Assembly: GCA_030431455.1 (NCBI GenBank)
Contig: JAUIJE010000015.1
Coordinates: 62,001 to 126,000, forward strand
Reading direction: 5' to 3'
Origin: a bacterium
Lineage (GTDB): Bacteria; Myxococcota; UBA727; JAUIJE01
DNA: 64,000 nucleotides
Shown here: one piece after another, positions 45,693-55,033 of the stretch
How positions within the stretch are numbered: the first letter of the stretch is position 1
Layout: every line of letters begins with the position of its first letter
Position numbers and translations under genes: made by a program
Notes under the pieces: model-generated
Seen by the model: the letters and a program-made list of their open reading frames with translations, nothing else
Told to the model about the DNA's origin: nothing
Databases searched by the model: none

Positions 45693-45703
45693 GATCGCCG
45701 GCG

Positions 45704-46024
45704 CTAGGGGGTGTGGGGCCGGTCCCGCAAAAGGTCGCCCCCGTCGAGCACCTCGAGGGTGTGCAGGGTCTCGATGGTCTCGCAGCTGTCCCGCATGGCC
45801 TGCGAATGGGTCTCGGCCTCGTCGGGAAGAGCGGTCTTTTGCGCCCAGGTGGCGCGGTCGGGCCATTGGGCGTAGGCGATGAAGCTCTGGCCCGCGGCCC
45901 GGTGCAGGCGCGACCCGAGGCTGCCCCGGTGGGTGTAGATGAGGTCGGTGAGGCCGGCCCACGCCGCGACGAACGCGTCCTCTTGACCGGGGTGCACCAC
46001 GAAGCGGTAGATGACGCAAAACAT
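45704..46024 (-). CDS. ABM (antibiotic biosynthesis monooxygenase)-fold protein
   Basis: 106 residues: FCVIYRFVVHPGQEDAFVAAWAG, IYTHRGSLGSRLHR, FIAYAQWPDRATWA. The dimeric ferredoxin-like ABM fold of this length is common in small oxygenases and in proteins of unknown role. No cofactor residues can be identified, so a specific reaction should not be assumed. Single gene. Confidence 0.75.
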   Translation of the reverse strand: MFCVIYRFVVHPGQEDAFVAAWAGLTDLIYTHRGSLGSRLHRAAGQSFIAYAQWPDRATWAQKTALPDEAETHSQAMRDSCETIETLHTLEVLDGGDLLRDRPHTP

Positions 46025-46219
46025 GCGCCAGGGTAGCCCAGGACCCGGCCGGCCGGTGGTCAATTGTGGATAGCGGGGGTGGGGTCTTGGTGTGAAGGCC
46101 CCGGGGCCGGCGGTGTGACGACGGCGGCGCGGCCCCGGCGGGGTGCGGCCTGGCCCCGGTGGCGTGGGGCTTGCTTTGTCGGGTGGTGAACGCCCCCAGC
46201 GGCCCGGTCGGGCCAGGGG

Positions 46220-46870
46220 ATGCCTGTGTTTTTGCTGTTGTGGTGTGGGGTGGTGGCGGCGTCTGCGCCCGCGGGGGCGCCGGCCGATCCCGCGGACCGG
46301 CCGTCGGGGGTCGAGGCGCCGGCGGTCGCGGCCGGCGACGAAGCCATCGCGGTGGGCCGGGCGGTCTTGGTCGCCGGGGTGTTGCCCGCAGTGGTGGGGG
46401 CCGGTCTGGGCACGGCGGCGGCGGCGGTGGCGCTCACGGCGTGGGGCCCCGGGCAAGGCCAGTGGTACAGCGAGCCGGCGTGGGTGGGGTGGGGCGCGGC
46501 CTCGGCCGCGCTGGCGCTGTGGGCCGCGCTCGGCACGGTGTGGGGGCTGCTCGCCGCGGTGTGGACACGCTGGGAACAGACCGGGGACGGGGGGGCGGCG
46601 TTGGCCACCGCCACCGCCGGGGTGGGGGCCGCGGTCGTGGGGGGCGTGGCCGGCGGGGTCTTGACCGCGCCGCTGGGCGCCTTGGCCACGGTCTTGGCCT
46701 ACCACGCGTGGGGGGTGAAGGCGGGCCCGGCGGCCTACTACGTGTGGTCGTTGATGACCGGCCTCGCGGTGGTGCCCGCGTGCGCGTTTGGGGTCGCCTT
46801 GGGGGCGGTCACTGCAGTGACACTGGGCACGGTGGCCTCGGTGGTGGTCCCCGGCGGAGGGGACGAGTAG
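46220..46870 (+). CDS. Polytopic membrane protein of unknown function
   Basis: The 216-residue product starts with a signal-like helix, then a Pro/Ala-rich loop and four or five hydrophobic segments (about 45-75, 88-118, 128-160, 170-205) dominated by Ala, Gly and Val. Such composition is common in GC-rich genomes and I cannot place it in a family. A second frame overlapping it on the same strand belongs to the upstream extension of the exchanger ORF and is not gene-like. Confidence 0.55.
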   Translation: MPVFLLLWCGVVAASAPAGAPADPADRPSGVEAPAVAAGDEAIAVGRAVLVAGVLPAVVGAGLGTAAAAVALTAWGPGQGQWYSEPAWVGWGAASAALALWAALGTVWGLLAAVWTRWEQTGDGGAALATATAGVGAAVVGGVAGGVLTAPLGALATVLAYHAWGVKAGPAAYYVWSLMTGLAVVPACAFGVALGAVTAVTLGTVASVVVPGGGDE

Positions 46871-46941
46871 AGGCGGGGTTCCCGACGACTTGCCCCCGCG
46901 CCCGGACCTGCTATGTCGTAGGCCGAAGGGGGCCGCGACGT

Positions 46942-48003
46942 TTGTCTTTGGTCATCAGTCTCGTCATCATCGTGGCCGCGGTGTACGTGCTCAGCGTCGT
47001 CACCGAGGACTTCTTTGCCGTCTCGCTGGACGAGATCGCCCTCAAGCTGAACATGCCGTCGTCGGTCGCGGGGGCTTCGCTCATGGCCATGGGCAGCTCT
47101 GCCCCGGAGCTGTGCATCGCCCTCATCGCGCTGTTTCAGGGCGGGGGCGAACACTCTGACGTCGGCATCGGGACCATCGTCGGCTCGGCGGTGTTCAACA
47201 TCTTGATCATCACCGGGGCCTCGGCCATCGCCCGGCCCGCGCGGGCCCGCCTGAGCGTGGTGCTGCGCGACGCGGTGGTCTACGTGCTCGCCATCGGGGC
47301 GTTGCTGTTGGCGATCTACGACGGACACGTGGTGTGGTGGGAGACGCTGATTCTGCTCGGGTTGTACGCCGGCTACCTGGTGCTGTTGTTGCGCTGGAAA
47401 CAAGAAGAGCTCGACGACGACTCGGTGACGTTGGAGACCCAGGACGTGATCGCGGGGCCGGTCGACGACCACCGGCCGCCGCTGTTGTTGCGCGTGGTGC
47501 CGGGGGCGATCCGGCTTCTCACCGGCGACCCGGTGAAGCACTACCTGTGGACGTTTGTGCTCTCCATCGCGATCATCGGGGTGGTGTGTTGGTTCCTCGT
47601 CGATGCGGCGGTGAGCTTCGCGTCGATCTTGGGCATTCCCCCGGTGGTGGTGGGGCTGACCGTGCTCGCGGGGGCGACCTCGGTGCCGGACATGATCAGC
47701 TCGATGGTGGCCTCGCGCAAGGGGCGCGGGGAGATGGCCATTGCCAATGCCATTGGGTCCAACATCTTCGACATCTTGATCGGTCTCGGGGTGCCTTGGC
47801 TGGTGGCCATCGCCGCGCTCAACCAAGCGGTGGACATCGGGGTCGACGGCCTGTGGACGTCGACGCTCATCCTGCTGGCCACGGTGTTCTTGCTGGTGGG
47901 CATGATGTCGTTCGGCCGGGTGTTGAGCCGGGCCAACGGCTACATCCTGGTGGCGACGTACATCGGGTACGCGGTGTGGGTCTGGCTCACCGGGGGCCGC
48001 TGA
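46942..48003 (+). CDS. Na+/Ca2+ exchanger-family membrane protein, NCKX-like
   Basis: TTG 46942 is the only in-frame start near the first membrane helix, with a purine-rich GAAGGGGG further upstream. 353 residues with about ten membrane helices. Both alpha repeats of the cation/Ca2+ antiporter superfamily are seen: alpha-1 AMGSSAPELCIALIALF and GTIVGSAVFNILII; alpha-2 AGATSVPDMISSMVASRKG and ANAIGSNIFDILIGLGVPW. The GSSAPE / TSVPDMISS versions match the K+-dependent NCKX branch. Likely role is export of calcium in exchange for sodium (with or without potassium). Confidence 0.9.
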   Translation: MSLVISLVIIVAAVYVLSVVTEDFFAVSLDEIALKLNMPSSVAGASLMAMGSSAPELCIALIALFQGGGEHSDVGIGTIVGSAVFNILIITGASAIARPARARLSVVLRDAVVYVLAIGALLLAIYDGHVVWWETLILLGLYAGYLVLLLRWKQEELDDDSVTLETQDVIAGPVDDHRPPLLLRVVPGAIRLLTGDPVKHYLWTFVLSIAIIGVVCWFLVDAAVSFASILGIPPVVVGLTVLAGATSVPDMISSMVASRKGRGEMAIANAIGSNIFDILIGLGVPWLVAIAALNQAVDIGVDGLWTSTLILLATVFLLVGMMSFGRVLSRANGYILVATYIGYAVWVWLTGGR

Positions 48004-48083
48004 GCCCCCGAAGGTCCCGCGGTGACCGACGATGAAGGCGCGCAGGGGCTGGCGATCGACGCGCGCTCCGGGGGGCGAGAAGG

Positions 48084-49868
48084 TCAGTCTCCCGCCAAGC
48101 GCCGGGCAAGTTGGTCCTCGAACAATGAGGCTGGCCAGAGGCTCGGTCCCTGGCCTTCGCCTTCGACAAAGTCCGCCGGCTCGGTGCCCTGCTTTTTGCC
48201 GGTGAGGTCAAACCCGCCGAGGTCGGCCTGCACGTTCACGTCGAGGGTTCCGATGACGTAGCCGTGGCCGTACTGATAGCTCTCGAGCACGCCGCCGGTG
48301 AGATTCCAAAAGACGTTCTCGTGGGCAGAGTGGCCGGCCCCGCTCGAGTAGTCCTGGCGGTTGAGCGCGGCCCAGCCGTCGTCGGCGAAGCTCTGGTCGA
48401 TGAGGTTGGCGGTGGCCAACGAGTGGTGAAACTCGCTGGTGCCCACCGTGCCGATGGGATCCCACTGCGCAATGAGACTGCGCCCGGCGTGGGACGCGCA
48501 CCGCAGCCACACCACCCCCGAGGTCCCGAAGTCCCAGTTCTGGATGAAGTTGTGCCGGCCGGCGCGGCCGACGTCATCGACAAACAGGACTTCGTTGCTG
48601 CGCGACACCTCGAAGAGGTACCCATTGCCGCCTCCGCCGCGGTTCTGGGCGTACGCGAGCACGCTGTCGGCCACCGTGACCCGGTGGCTGTCGAGCACGT
48701 ACACGCCCGACGACTGCAGGTGCATTCCGTCTTCGCCCGCCGGGCTCGCGAAGCTGTGCACATTTTTGATCCAGCCGTCGCGCACATTCTCAAACCGCAC
48801 CGCGTGCACCCGGTCGAGCGACCAGGCGACGTCGTCCGCGGTGGCGTTGGACAGCGCGAGGTCCTCGAGACCGACCTCGGCCAGGCCCCCGCTGACCACA
48901 AAGAGCTGCGCTTGCTCATCGGTGCGCAGCTCGTCCCGCAGGGGCACATCGAGGGTGACCCGCGCGGGGGTCACGGTGTCGTCCAGCGCGACGATCACCC
49001 GGCGGTAGATGTGCTTGGTCTGGTCCACAAACGCCACCCAGGTGCCGGTCATGCCGTGGCGCGCGATGAAGCCCGGGGTGATCACGTGGCCCAATGTCAC
49101 TTCATCGCCGACCGACAGGTCGGCCACGTCCGCGACCTCGACAAAGCCTTGCCGGGGGGCGGCATCCGCGGCCAACGGGCGCGCGCCGCCGTAGGTCTGG
49201 GCCGCGCCGAAGCGCAGGTGGCTCTGGCCCGCCATGTTCGCGGTCTGGGTGAAATACACCCGGGTCTGGTCCGGGCCGGCGCCGCGCAGGACGGTGTGCG
49301 AGCTGCTCACGGTCAGGCGCCCCTCGACGCGGTACAGGCCGGGGCCGAGCAACACCACGCCCCCGCCCGCCGCGGCCGCGTCGTCGATGGCGTCCTGGAT
49401 CGCCAAGGTCGCGTCGGCGGTGCCCAGGGGGTCGGCCCCGGTCACGGCGAACACCGGCCCGGTCACGTCGGGGAGCGGGGCCTCTGAGCGCCGGTACCCG
49501 GCGTAGGAAAAATCGTGGAGGAACCGTCCTTCGTCGTCGGTGAGCGCCGGGGTCCAGTTGTCCGGGTACAGGCTCGATCGCCAGCAGGCCGGACAGGGTC
49601 CGCCCGCATCGGGTCCGCCCGCGTCGGGTGCGCCGGCGTCGGGTGTGCCGGCGTCGGGTGCGCCGGCGTCGGGTGCGCCCGCGTCGGGACGCGGGCCCGC
49701 CGCGTCGGGTGCGCCGGCGTCGGGTTCGGCCGCGTCGGGTGCGCCGGCGTCGGGTGCGCCCGCATCGGGACGCGGGCCGGCCGCGTCGGCGGCGCCCGCG
49801 TCTGCCCCGGGTGGGCCAGGGCAGGCCAGGCACAGGGCGAGGCCCAGACAGGGCACGACACGAACCAT
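48084..49868 (-). CDS. Lipoprotein with DAGAP linker and pectate-lyase-like parallel beta-helix
   Basis: ATG 49868 gives 594 residues with a lipoprotein signal (LALCLACPG). Residues about 25-100 are a Pro/Asp/Ala/Gly repeat (DAGAP units). The rest starts VFAVTGADPLGTADATLAIQDAIDDAAAAGGGVVLLGPGLYRVEG, the standard opening of Pectate_lyase_3/glycosyl hydrolase family 28-like beta-helices, then LTVSSSHTVLRGAG, DGWIKNVHSF and HRVTVADSVL, successive beta-helix rungs. It probably binds or cleaves an extracellular polysaccharide; catalytic residues are not certain. Confidence 0.85.
   Translation of the reverse strand: MVRVVPCLGLALCLACPGPPGADAGAADAAGPRPDAGAPDAGAPDAAEPDAGAPDAAGPRPDAGAPDAGAPDAGTPDAGAPDAGGPDAGGPCPACWRSSLYPDNWTPALTDDEGRFLHDFSYAGYRRSEAPLPDVTGPVFAVTGADPLGTADATLAIQDAIDDAAAAGGGVVLLGPGLYRVEGRLTVSSSHTVLRGAGPDQTRVYFTQTANMAGQSHLRFGAAQTYGGARPLAADAAPRQGFVEVADVADLSVGDEVTLGHVITPGFIARHGMTGTWVAFVDQTKHIYRRVIVALDDTVTPARVTLDVPLRDELRTDEQAQLFVVSGGLAEVGLEDLALSNATADDVAWSLDRVHAVRFENVRDGWIKNVHSFASPAGEDGMHLQSSGVYVLDSHRVTVADSVLAYAQNRGGGGNGYLFEVSRSNEVLFVDDVGRAGRHNFIQNWDFGTSGVVWLRCASHAGRSLIAQWDPIGTVGTSEFHHSLATANLIDQSFADDGWAALNRQDYSSGAGHSAHENVFWNLTGGVLESYQYGHGYVIGTLDVNVQADLGGFDLTGKKQGTEPADFVEGEGQGPSLWPASLFEDQLARRLAGD
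49603..49798. repeat. 15-bp minisatellite encoding DAGAP linker
   Basis: About 13 copies of a 15-bp unit (GCGTCGGGTGCGCCG, plus-strand sense) code for the DAGAPDAG linker. Two longer 60-bp blocks containing GGGACGCGGGCC interruptions are nearly identical, which suggests block duplication. Units are whole codons, so copy-number change keeps the frame. Confidence 0.85.
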
Positions 49869-50034
49869 GCCCTGGGCTGTACCCCCGTGAGCGGCGCGCA
49901 CAAGCGCGGGCCCCGTGACCGGACGCGCCAGCTTGGCTCAAGAAATCGCGTCAGGGGGTTTTCGGTTGTTTGGGTCGCGACCGCCCCCCCGGTCGCGCAT
50001 GGTCATTCTGTCCACAGCCAAAACCGGAGTCCCG

Positions 50035-50457
50035 ATGAGAATACGCGGGGGCGTACTCGTGCGCCTGACCCACCAAAGGCACAGCCGCGCGCAAATCCTG
50101 CGGTGGCTGACCGAGTGCGCGGTCCCGACCGAGGCCGTCGACGACGATTGGCACCGGGTGCTCGAGCCCGGCGCCGGCGAGGACACCGCCCGCAAGATCT
50201 CGGTGGCGGTGCAGTCGTTGACCGTCGCTTACCGGCTCAGCCCCGACGGCTTTTGCTGGACGATCTTCGACCGGGGCCAGCCGGTCACCGCCGGGGCCCA
50301 CCACCCCCCGATCGCCCCCGGCCGCGACGACGTCGCGGTGCTCGCCCACTGGCTGGGCGAGGACGACGCGCCGGCCCAAGGCGCCCGGCCCGCCGGGGGC
50401 CGCGCGCCGGGCAAAGCCCCCGTAGGCGGACGCGCACGGTTTGCTAGTCTGCATTGA
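50035..50457 (+). CDS. Protein of unknown function upstream of DUF2252 gene
   Basis: CGGAG lies before ATG 50035. 140 residues: a helical N half (LVRLTHQRHSRAQILRWLTECAV), a beta-rich middle (VAYRLSPDGFCWTIFDRGQPV) and a Pro/Ala/Gly-rich tail. No family is recognised. Its stop codon shares one base with the start of the next gene, so the two genes are translationally coupled. Confidence 0.65.
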   Translation: MRIRGGVLVRLTHQRHSRAQILRWLTECAVPTEAVDDDWHRVLEPGAGEDTARKISVAVQSLTVAYRLSPDGFCWTIFDRGQPVTAGAHHPPIAPGRDDVAVLAHWLGEDDAPAQGARPAGGRAPGKAPVGGRARFASLH

Positions 50458-51680
50458 TGCGCGTCGGCAAAAAACTCGTGACCCCTCCGCGGGTGGTGCG
50501 CGGGCCCTCGACGGACCCCGCGCCGGCCGCGCCGGCCGCGCCCGCCCCGCGGGGGCCCGCCCCCAAGGCCGAGCTGTCCGGCTTGGCCCAAAAAGGGGCC
50601 GCGGGCCAGTCGCCCCTCGGGGTGCGCCTGTTCGGGCTCAACCCGTTTGTGGCCGGGCTCGGTCCCCTCGATGACGAGCTCCGCGCGGACATCACCGGTC
50701 CCGGCGGGGCCCACGTGCTGTTGCGGCGCCTGCCCGAGGTGTTCGCGGCCCGGGCCCAAGACCGGCTCGCGGCCCACATCGACCTCGACCACGCGGTGCA
50801 GGTGCAGTTGCATGGGGACGCCCACGTCGAGCAATACGTCCAAAACGGCGCGCGGTTCGGCCTGTCCGACCTCGATTGCACCCGGCGCGGCGCGTTCGCC
50901 GAGGACTTGGTCCGGCTGTGGTCGTCGGTGTTGCTCAAGAGCAAAGACTTTGGGCCCGGGACCGAGGCCCAGCTTCAGGCCGCCCTGCGCGAGGGCTATC
51001 TCGCGGGCGTGGCCGAGGCCGACGCCCGCGCCCCGGCCTCGTCCCCCTCGCTGTTCCAGGATCCAGAGGCATTGTCCTCGGCCCGGTCCTACCTCGACGC
51101 GGGGTCGTACCTCGCGCGGTTGATGCGCGAAAACCCCCTCCCGGTGGACGACCCCCGGGTGGTGGACCTCGTGGCCCAATACGCGGCCACCTGTGAGGGT
51201 GACCTCCCCGCGGCCGCGTTCCGCATCGTCGAGGCCGGGGCCACCCGGTCCACCGGGGTGGCCAGCCGCGGCAGCGAGCGGCTCATGGTCGTGCTCGAAG
51301 GGGCCAGCCTGGGCCGGGACGACGATGTGTTCGTGGAGTTCAAGCCCCAGGACATGCCCGGGGCCGAGGCGGTGGCGGCCAACCGCCTGTTCGGCACCCC
51401 CGAGCGCATGATGGGCCACGCCACCCGCGACGGTATTCACTATTGGGTGCATGAGCTGGACGCGGCCTGGCAAGAGCTGGAGACCCTGCGCTCCCCCGCC
51501 CACGCCGCGGCCGCGGTGTCGGCGATCGCGCGGCAGCTGGGCCGCGGCCACGCCCGGTCCGCGGACGACAAAGCGGCGCTGGTGGACCAGGTGCAATCGT
51601 GGCTCGATGAGGTCTGCGTCGTCGGCCGCGCCCTCACCGAAGAGATCGAGCAGGCCCGGGACCAGCTGCGCGCGGCCTGA
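50457..51680 (+). CDS. DUF2252-family (kinase-fold-like) protein
   Basis: 407 residues. The Ala/Pro-rich N terminus is followed by the DUF2252 signature: VQVQLHGDAHVEQYVQNG and LSDLDCTRRGAFAEDLVRLW, where Gly-Asp-Ala-His and Asp-x-Asp are the conserved acid and metal positions. FVEFKPQDMPGAEAV and the closing helices also fit. The family is distantly related to protein and small-molecule kinases, with no established biochemical role. The stop lies 11 bases from a convergent histidine-kinase gene. Confidence 0.85.
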   Translation: MRVGKKLVTPPRVVRGPSTDPAPAAPAAPAPRGPAPKAELSGLAQKGAAGQSPLGVRLFGLNPFVAGLGPLDDELRADITGPGGAHVLLRRLPEVFAARAQDRLAAHIDLDHAVQVQLHGDAHVEQYVQNGARFGLSDLDCTRRGAFAEDLVRLWSSVLLKSKDFGPGTEAQLQAALREGYLAGVAEADARAPASSPSLFQDPEALSSARSYLDAGSYLARLMRENPLPVDDPRVVDLVAQYAATCEGDLPAAAFRIVEAGATRSTGVASRGSERLMVVLEGASLGRDDDVFVEFKPQDMPGAEAVAANRLFGTPERMMGHATRDGIHYWVHELDAAWQELETLRSPAHAAAAVSAIARQLGRGHARSADDKAALVDQVQSWLDEVCVVGRALTEEIEQARDQLRAA

Positions 51681-51691
51681 GCGGTCGCGCC

Positions 51692-53614
51692 CTAGGCGGG
51701 GGCGAGGTCGAGGAGCTGTCGCACGCGTTCGGCGAGGTCGCCCGGCCGGAACGGCTTCTGTAAAAGCTCCACCCCGGCGTCGAGCACCCCGTGGTGGACG
51801 ATGGTGTTCTCTGAGTAGCCGGAGATGTAGAGCACGCGCACCCCGGGCCGGGCGGCCTCGACCCGGTCCGCGAGCTCCTTGCCGTTGAGACCCGGCATGA
51901 TCACGTCGGTGATCAAGAGGTGAACGGGCCCGGCGTGGTCGTCGAGGGCGCGCAGGGCCGACTCCGCGGAGTCGCACGCGATGAGGGCATAGCCAAGGCG
52001 CTCGAGGGTCCGGACGGTGAGTCGCCGGACCTGGTCGTTGTCTTCGGCCAGCAAGATGGTCTCGGACCCGCCGCGGGCCTTGGGGGCCGGAGGCACCACG
52101 TCGGCGTCGAGCGCGTCCAGCACCCGGGGGAGATAGACCTTAAACGTCGATCCTTGGCCGACCTCGGAGTACACCCACATGAAGCCCTCGGCCTGGCGAA
52201 CAATGCCATAGCATGTGGACAGGCCGAGACCGGTTCCGGTGCCGGGGGCCTTGGTGGTGTAGAAGGGATCGAAGATGTGGTCCTTGACCTCGGCGGTCAT
52301 GCCCTCCCCGTCGTCAGAGATCATGAGCGCGACATAGTCCCCGGCGGGGATGACCTGGCCTTTGGCGCCAGACTTTTCATGGGCGAGGGACACGTTGGCG
52401 GTCTCGATGGTGAGGCGGCCGCCGCGGGGCATGGCGTCCCGGGCGTTCACCGCGAGGTTGATGATCACCTGTTCGAGCGCGTTGGGATCGATGCGGGTGT
52501 GCCAGAGGTCCGCGGCCAAGTGGGTGGCGTAGTGGATGTCTTCGCCGAGAATGCGGCGCATCATCGCTTCCACCTTCTGCACCCGCCGGTTGATCTGCAC
52601 CACCCGGGGGATCACGGTTCGTCGTCGAGAAAAGGCCAACAACTGCTGGGTCAACGCCTTGGCTTGATCCGCGGCCCGGACCACCTCGCGGATGTCGCCT
52701 TCGGCCGGGTGCCCCGTTTGCAGCCCCGCGAGGGCGAACTCCGAGAAGCTGAAGATCGCGGTGAGGATGTTGTTCAGGTCGTGGGCGATGCCCCCGGCGA
52801 GCCGGCCGGTGGCTTCGAGTTTTTGCGACTCCCGAAGCTGCTCCTCGAGCTGCCGGCGCGTGGTGATGTCCTGGGCCACGCCCAGCAGCATGGTGGGGGC
52901 ACCCTGGTCGTCGTGCACCACCCGGCCGTCGATCACCACGTACCGCCGCGTGCCGTCGGGGCGCACGATCGCGTGGTCGAACTGGAAGGGGCCACCGGCT
53001 TTGATCGCCGCTTTCACCCGCTCATCGACCGAAGCCTTCTCCTCGTCGGGAACGGCGCGGGCGTAGTGGTCGTACGACAGCGGCACGGTCTGGGGGTCGA
53101 CCCCAAACAGCTCGTACACCTCCTTCGACCAGGTCACGACCCCGCTGTTCAAGTCCCATTCCCAATAGCCCAGCCGGGCGAGGCGCTGGGCCTCGGCGAG
53201 ACGACGGTGGGCCTCCTCCAGGGCGCCCTCGGCCGTCTTCCGCGCGGTGATGACCTCGGTGGTCACGACGATGCCGCCGATGGCGCCGTCCTCGGTGTGC
53301 CAGGGACGAACATCCCAGTTGGCCCACTCGACCCGCCCGTCCGGTCGCACCAAGGAATCTGCGGTGCCGCTCTCCCCTTGACCGGCGAGGCAACGTTGGT
53401 GGATCTCCCGGATTCGCGGGGGCAGGTCGGGGAACACCTCGTAGTGGGTTCTGCCCACGAGCTCCTGATCCCCGAGGGCGTAGTGGTCGCGGTACCGCTC
53501 GCTGTGCACCAAATAGCGCATGTCCCGATCGAACACCGCGATGGCGATGGGCGAGTGCCGCACGATGTCCAACAGGTTCGCGCTCAGGGCGGCGTCAGGG
53601 GTGCGGCGGCTCAT
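51692..53614 (-). CDS. Soluble hybrid histidine kinase (PAS-PAS-HisKA-HATPase-REC)
   Basis: 640 residues without membrane helices. Two PAS domains (about 20-125 and 145-250) are followed by HisKA with GRLAGGIAHDLNNILTAI (phospho-acceptor His near 277). The ATPase motifs are N-box (INLAVNARDAMPRGG), DDGEGM, FDPFYTTK and GTGLGL. A C-terminal receiver (about 515-635) has LLAEDNDQ, the phospho-Asp in LLITDVIMPG and Lys in LLQKPF. It senses a cytoplasmic signal through PAS and passes phosphate to its own receiver, then probably to a phosphotransfer protein or separate regulator. No cognate regulator is adjacent. Confidence 0.95.
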   Translation of the reverse strand: MSRRTPDAALSANLLDIVRHSPIAIAVFDRDMRYLVHSERYRDHYALGDQELVGRTHYEVFPDLPPRIREIHQRCLAGQGESGTADSLVRPDGRVEWANWDVRPWHTEDGAIGGIVVTTEVITARKTAEGALEEAHRRLAEAQRLARLGYWEWDLNSGVVTWSKEVYELFGVDPQTVPLSYDHYARAVPDEEKASVDERVKAAIKAGGPFQFDHAIVRPDGTRRYVVIDGRVVHDDQGAPTMLLGVAQDITTRRQLEEQLRESQKLEATGRLAGGIAHDLNNILTAIFSFSEFALAGLQTGHPAEGDIREVVRAADQAKALTQQLLAFSRRRTVIPRVVQINRRVQKVEAMMRRILGEDIHYATHLAADLWHTRIDPNALEQVIINLAVNARDAMPRGGRLTIETANVSLAHEKSGAKGQVIPAGDYVALMISDDGEGMTAEVKDHIFDPFYTTKAPGTGTGLGLSTCYGIVRQAEGFMWVYSEVGQGSTFKVYLPRVLDALDADVVPPAPKARGGSETILLAEDNDQVRRLTVRTLERLGYALIACDSAESALRALDDHAGPVHLLITDVIMPGLNGKELADRVEAARPGVRVLYISGYSENTIVHHGVLDAGVELLQKPFRPGDLAERVRQLLDLAPA

Positions 53615-53779
53615 CGACTGCGCTCTCCGGGGGCGATACCGGCCCTTGGTCCGTGGCCGGGCACCGGCACACGTCTTCTTTCGGTGATCTCATGTACCAC
53701 CTTTGGCGCGGAGACCACACGCTGTCACCGCATTCCGCTGCGGTCCCGCGCGCCGACCCCGGGACAGTGGGCGCGAGAC

Positions 53780-53793
53780 GTACCGCGCGGTAC
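53780..53793. promoter_or_regulatory. 14-bp perfect palindrome, operator-like
   Basis: GTACCGCGCGGTAC is perfectly palindromic and lies 78 bases before the ferritin-like gene and 166 before the histidine-kinase gene on the other strand. It is a candidate binding site for a dimeric regulator, within the 256-base divergent gap 53615-53870, which otherwise holds one CAGCTTCATTG-type site and no gene. Confidence 0.45.
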
Positions 53794-53870
53794 AATGAAG
53801 CTGAACCCGCCCTTTCCGCGCCGACCTCTCCAGCGGCGACCCCCCGGGGCGGGCCACCCAAGGAGTGGTC

Positions 53871-54923
53871 ATGACCGATCCCATCCGCCGCGCGGCGTCC
53901 CGCGCGAAGCGCAAAAGCCTCCGCCAGCTGGTGCGGCTCAAGCGTCAGGGGCTGTTGCCGTTTTCCATGTTTGACGATGTGGCCGACCGCACCCAGCGCG
54001 AGCAGCGCGCGGCCCAGAAGCTGGAGCGCATCTATCACCAAGGGCAGTCTTTGGCCTGGGAGGGGCGCGCGGTCCTGGACGAGCTCATGCAGAAACATGG
54101 TGGGGTTCATCTGTCTCCCGCCCACACCGCGGCGATTCAGGAGGTGTTCGCGATCATCTTGTGGGGCGAGCTCGCGGCCTGGAAAGCCTCGGCCCGGCTG
54201 GCCATGGAGCTGGTCCCGATGGACGCGAAGATGGCCGCCACCAGCCAAGCCCACGACGAGGCCCGGCACTTTTACGTGATGCGCGAGTACCTCGCCGCGG
54301 TGGGCGAGGTGCCGGGCGGGGTCAAAAAGCACACCGACAAGCTGTTGCTCCGGGTGCTCGAGGCCGACCACCTGGCCAAGCTGTTGCTCGGGATGCAGCT
54401 GGTGATCGAGCCCCTTGCGTTGACATTGTTCCACCTCGTGCGCGAGCGGCGGGTGGACCCCGTGCTCGGCGACCTTCTGGTCTACTACGAGCGGGACGAG
54501 GCCCGGCACGTGGCGTTGGGGGTGCTCTACTTGCCGGAGGTCTTGCGGCGCATGTCCCGGCGGGAGCAGCTCAGCCTCGCCCGGTGGCAGCTCAAGAGCT
54601 ACCTGATGCAGTTCGACATTCTGCGCGAGATCGAGCCCCACCTCGCAGCCTTGGGCGTCGACGTGCGGGAGGCGATGCGGCTGGCCCGCAAAAAGCAGGT
54701 GCAGGCCACCGCGCTTTTGGCCGAAGCCATGGGCCGGGACCTGCCCGTCACCGAGGTGTTCTTGCGGGTGGTGGACTTTAAGGCGGAGTTTTCGTTTCCG
54801 CGCGAGCGGTACCGCAGCACCGCGGCCAAGGTGGTGGGCGCGGCCCGCTCGGCCCTGTCCGGCCTCGATGGCGACCACGCGTTGTTCGAGGGGTTGGGCC
54901 GGGCCGCGCGCGACCGCGCCTGA
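53871..54923 (+). CDS. Ferritin-like di-iron protein
   Basis: AAGGAG precedes ATG 53871. 350 residues, all helical. Two Glu/Asp-Glu-Ala-Arg-His motifs (SQAHDEARHFYVMREYL near 125-140 and YYERDEARHVALGVLYL near 205-220) are the ExxH signatures of ferritin-like di-iron carboxylate proteins, and WGELAAWKASARLAMEL adds the first-helix Glu. The family includes R2-like oxidases, AurF-type N-oxygenases and fatty-acid hydroxylases; which activity applies is unknown. The gene is followed by an acyltransferase gene behind its own promoter, so a lipid link is possible. Confidence 0.82.
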   Translation: MTDPIRRAASRAKRKSLRQLVRLKRQGLLPFSMFDDVADRTQREQRAAQKLERIYHQGQSLAWEGRAVLDELMQKHGGVHLSPAHTAAIQEVFAIILWGELAAWKASARLAMELVPMDAKMAATSQAHDEARHFYVMREYLAAVGEVPGGVKKHTDKLLLRVLEADHLAKLLLGMQLVIEPLALTLFHLVRERRVDPVLGDLLVYYERDEARHVALGVLYLPEVLRRMSRREQLSLARWQLKSYLMQFDILREIEPHLAALGVDVREAMRLARKKQVQATALLAEAMGRDLPVTEVFLRVVDFKAEFSFPRERYRSTAAKVVGAARSALSGLDGDHALFEGLGRAARDRA

Positions 54924-55033
54924 GCGCGCCCGGTGTTGTCCGCGTGTGGCGGGCCCCGCGGCGGGGGTGTGAGGCCGGTTGGTGTGGCCCGGCGCACGCC
55001 GATGTAAGTATCCGATTTTATTTATAAATTGGT

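Noticed and set aside
46159-46941. Upstream 260 codons of the exchanger frame
   Set aside because: Composition is Gly/Arg-rich noise overlapping another gene. The first membrane helix and alpha repeat start after 46942.
49603-49798. Possible CRISPR array
   Set aside because: 15-bp units without spacers, encoding the DAGAP linker of a lipoprotein.
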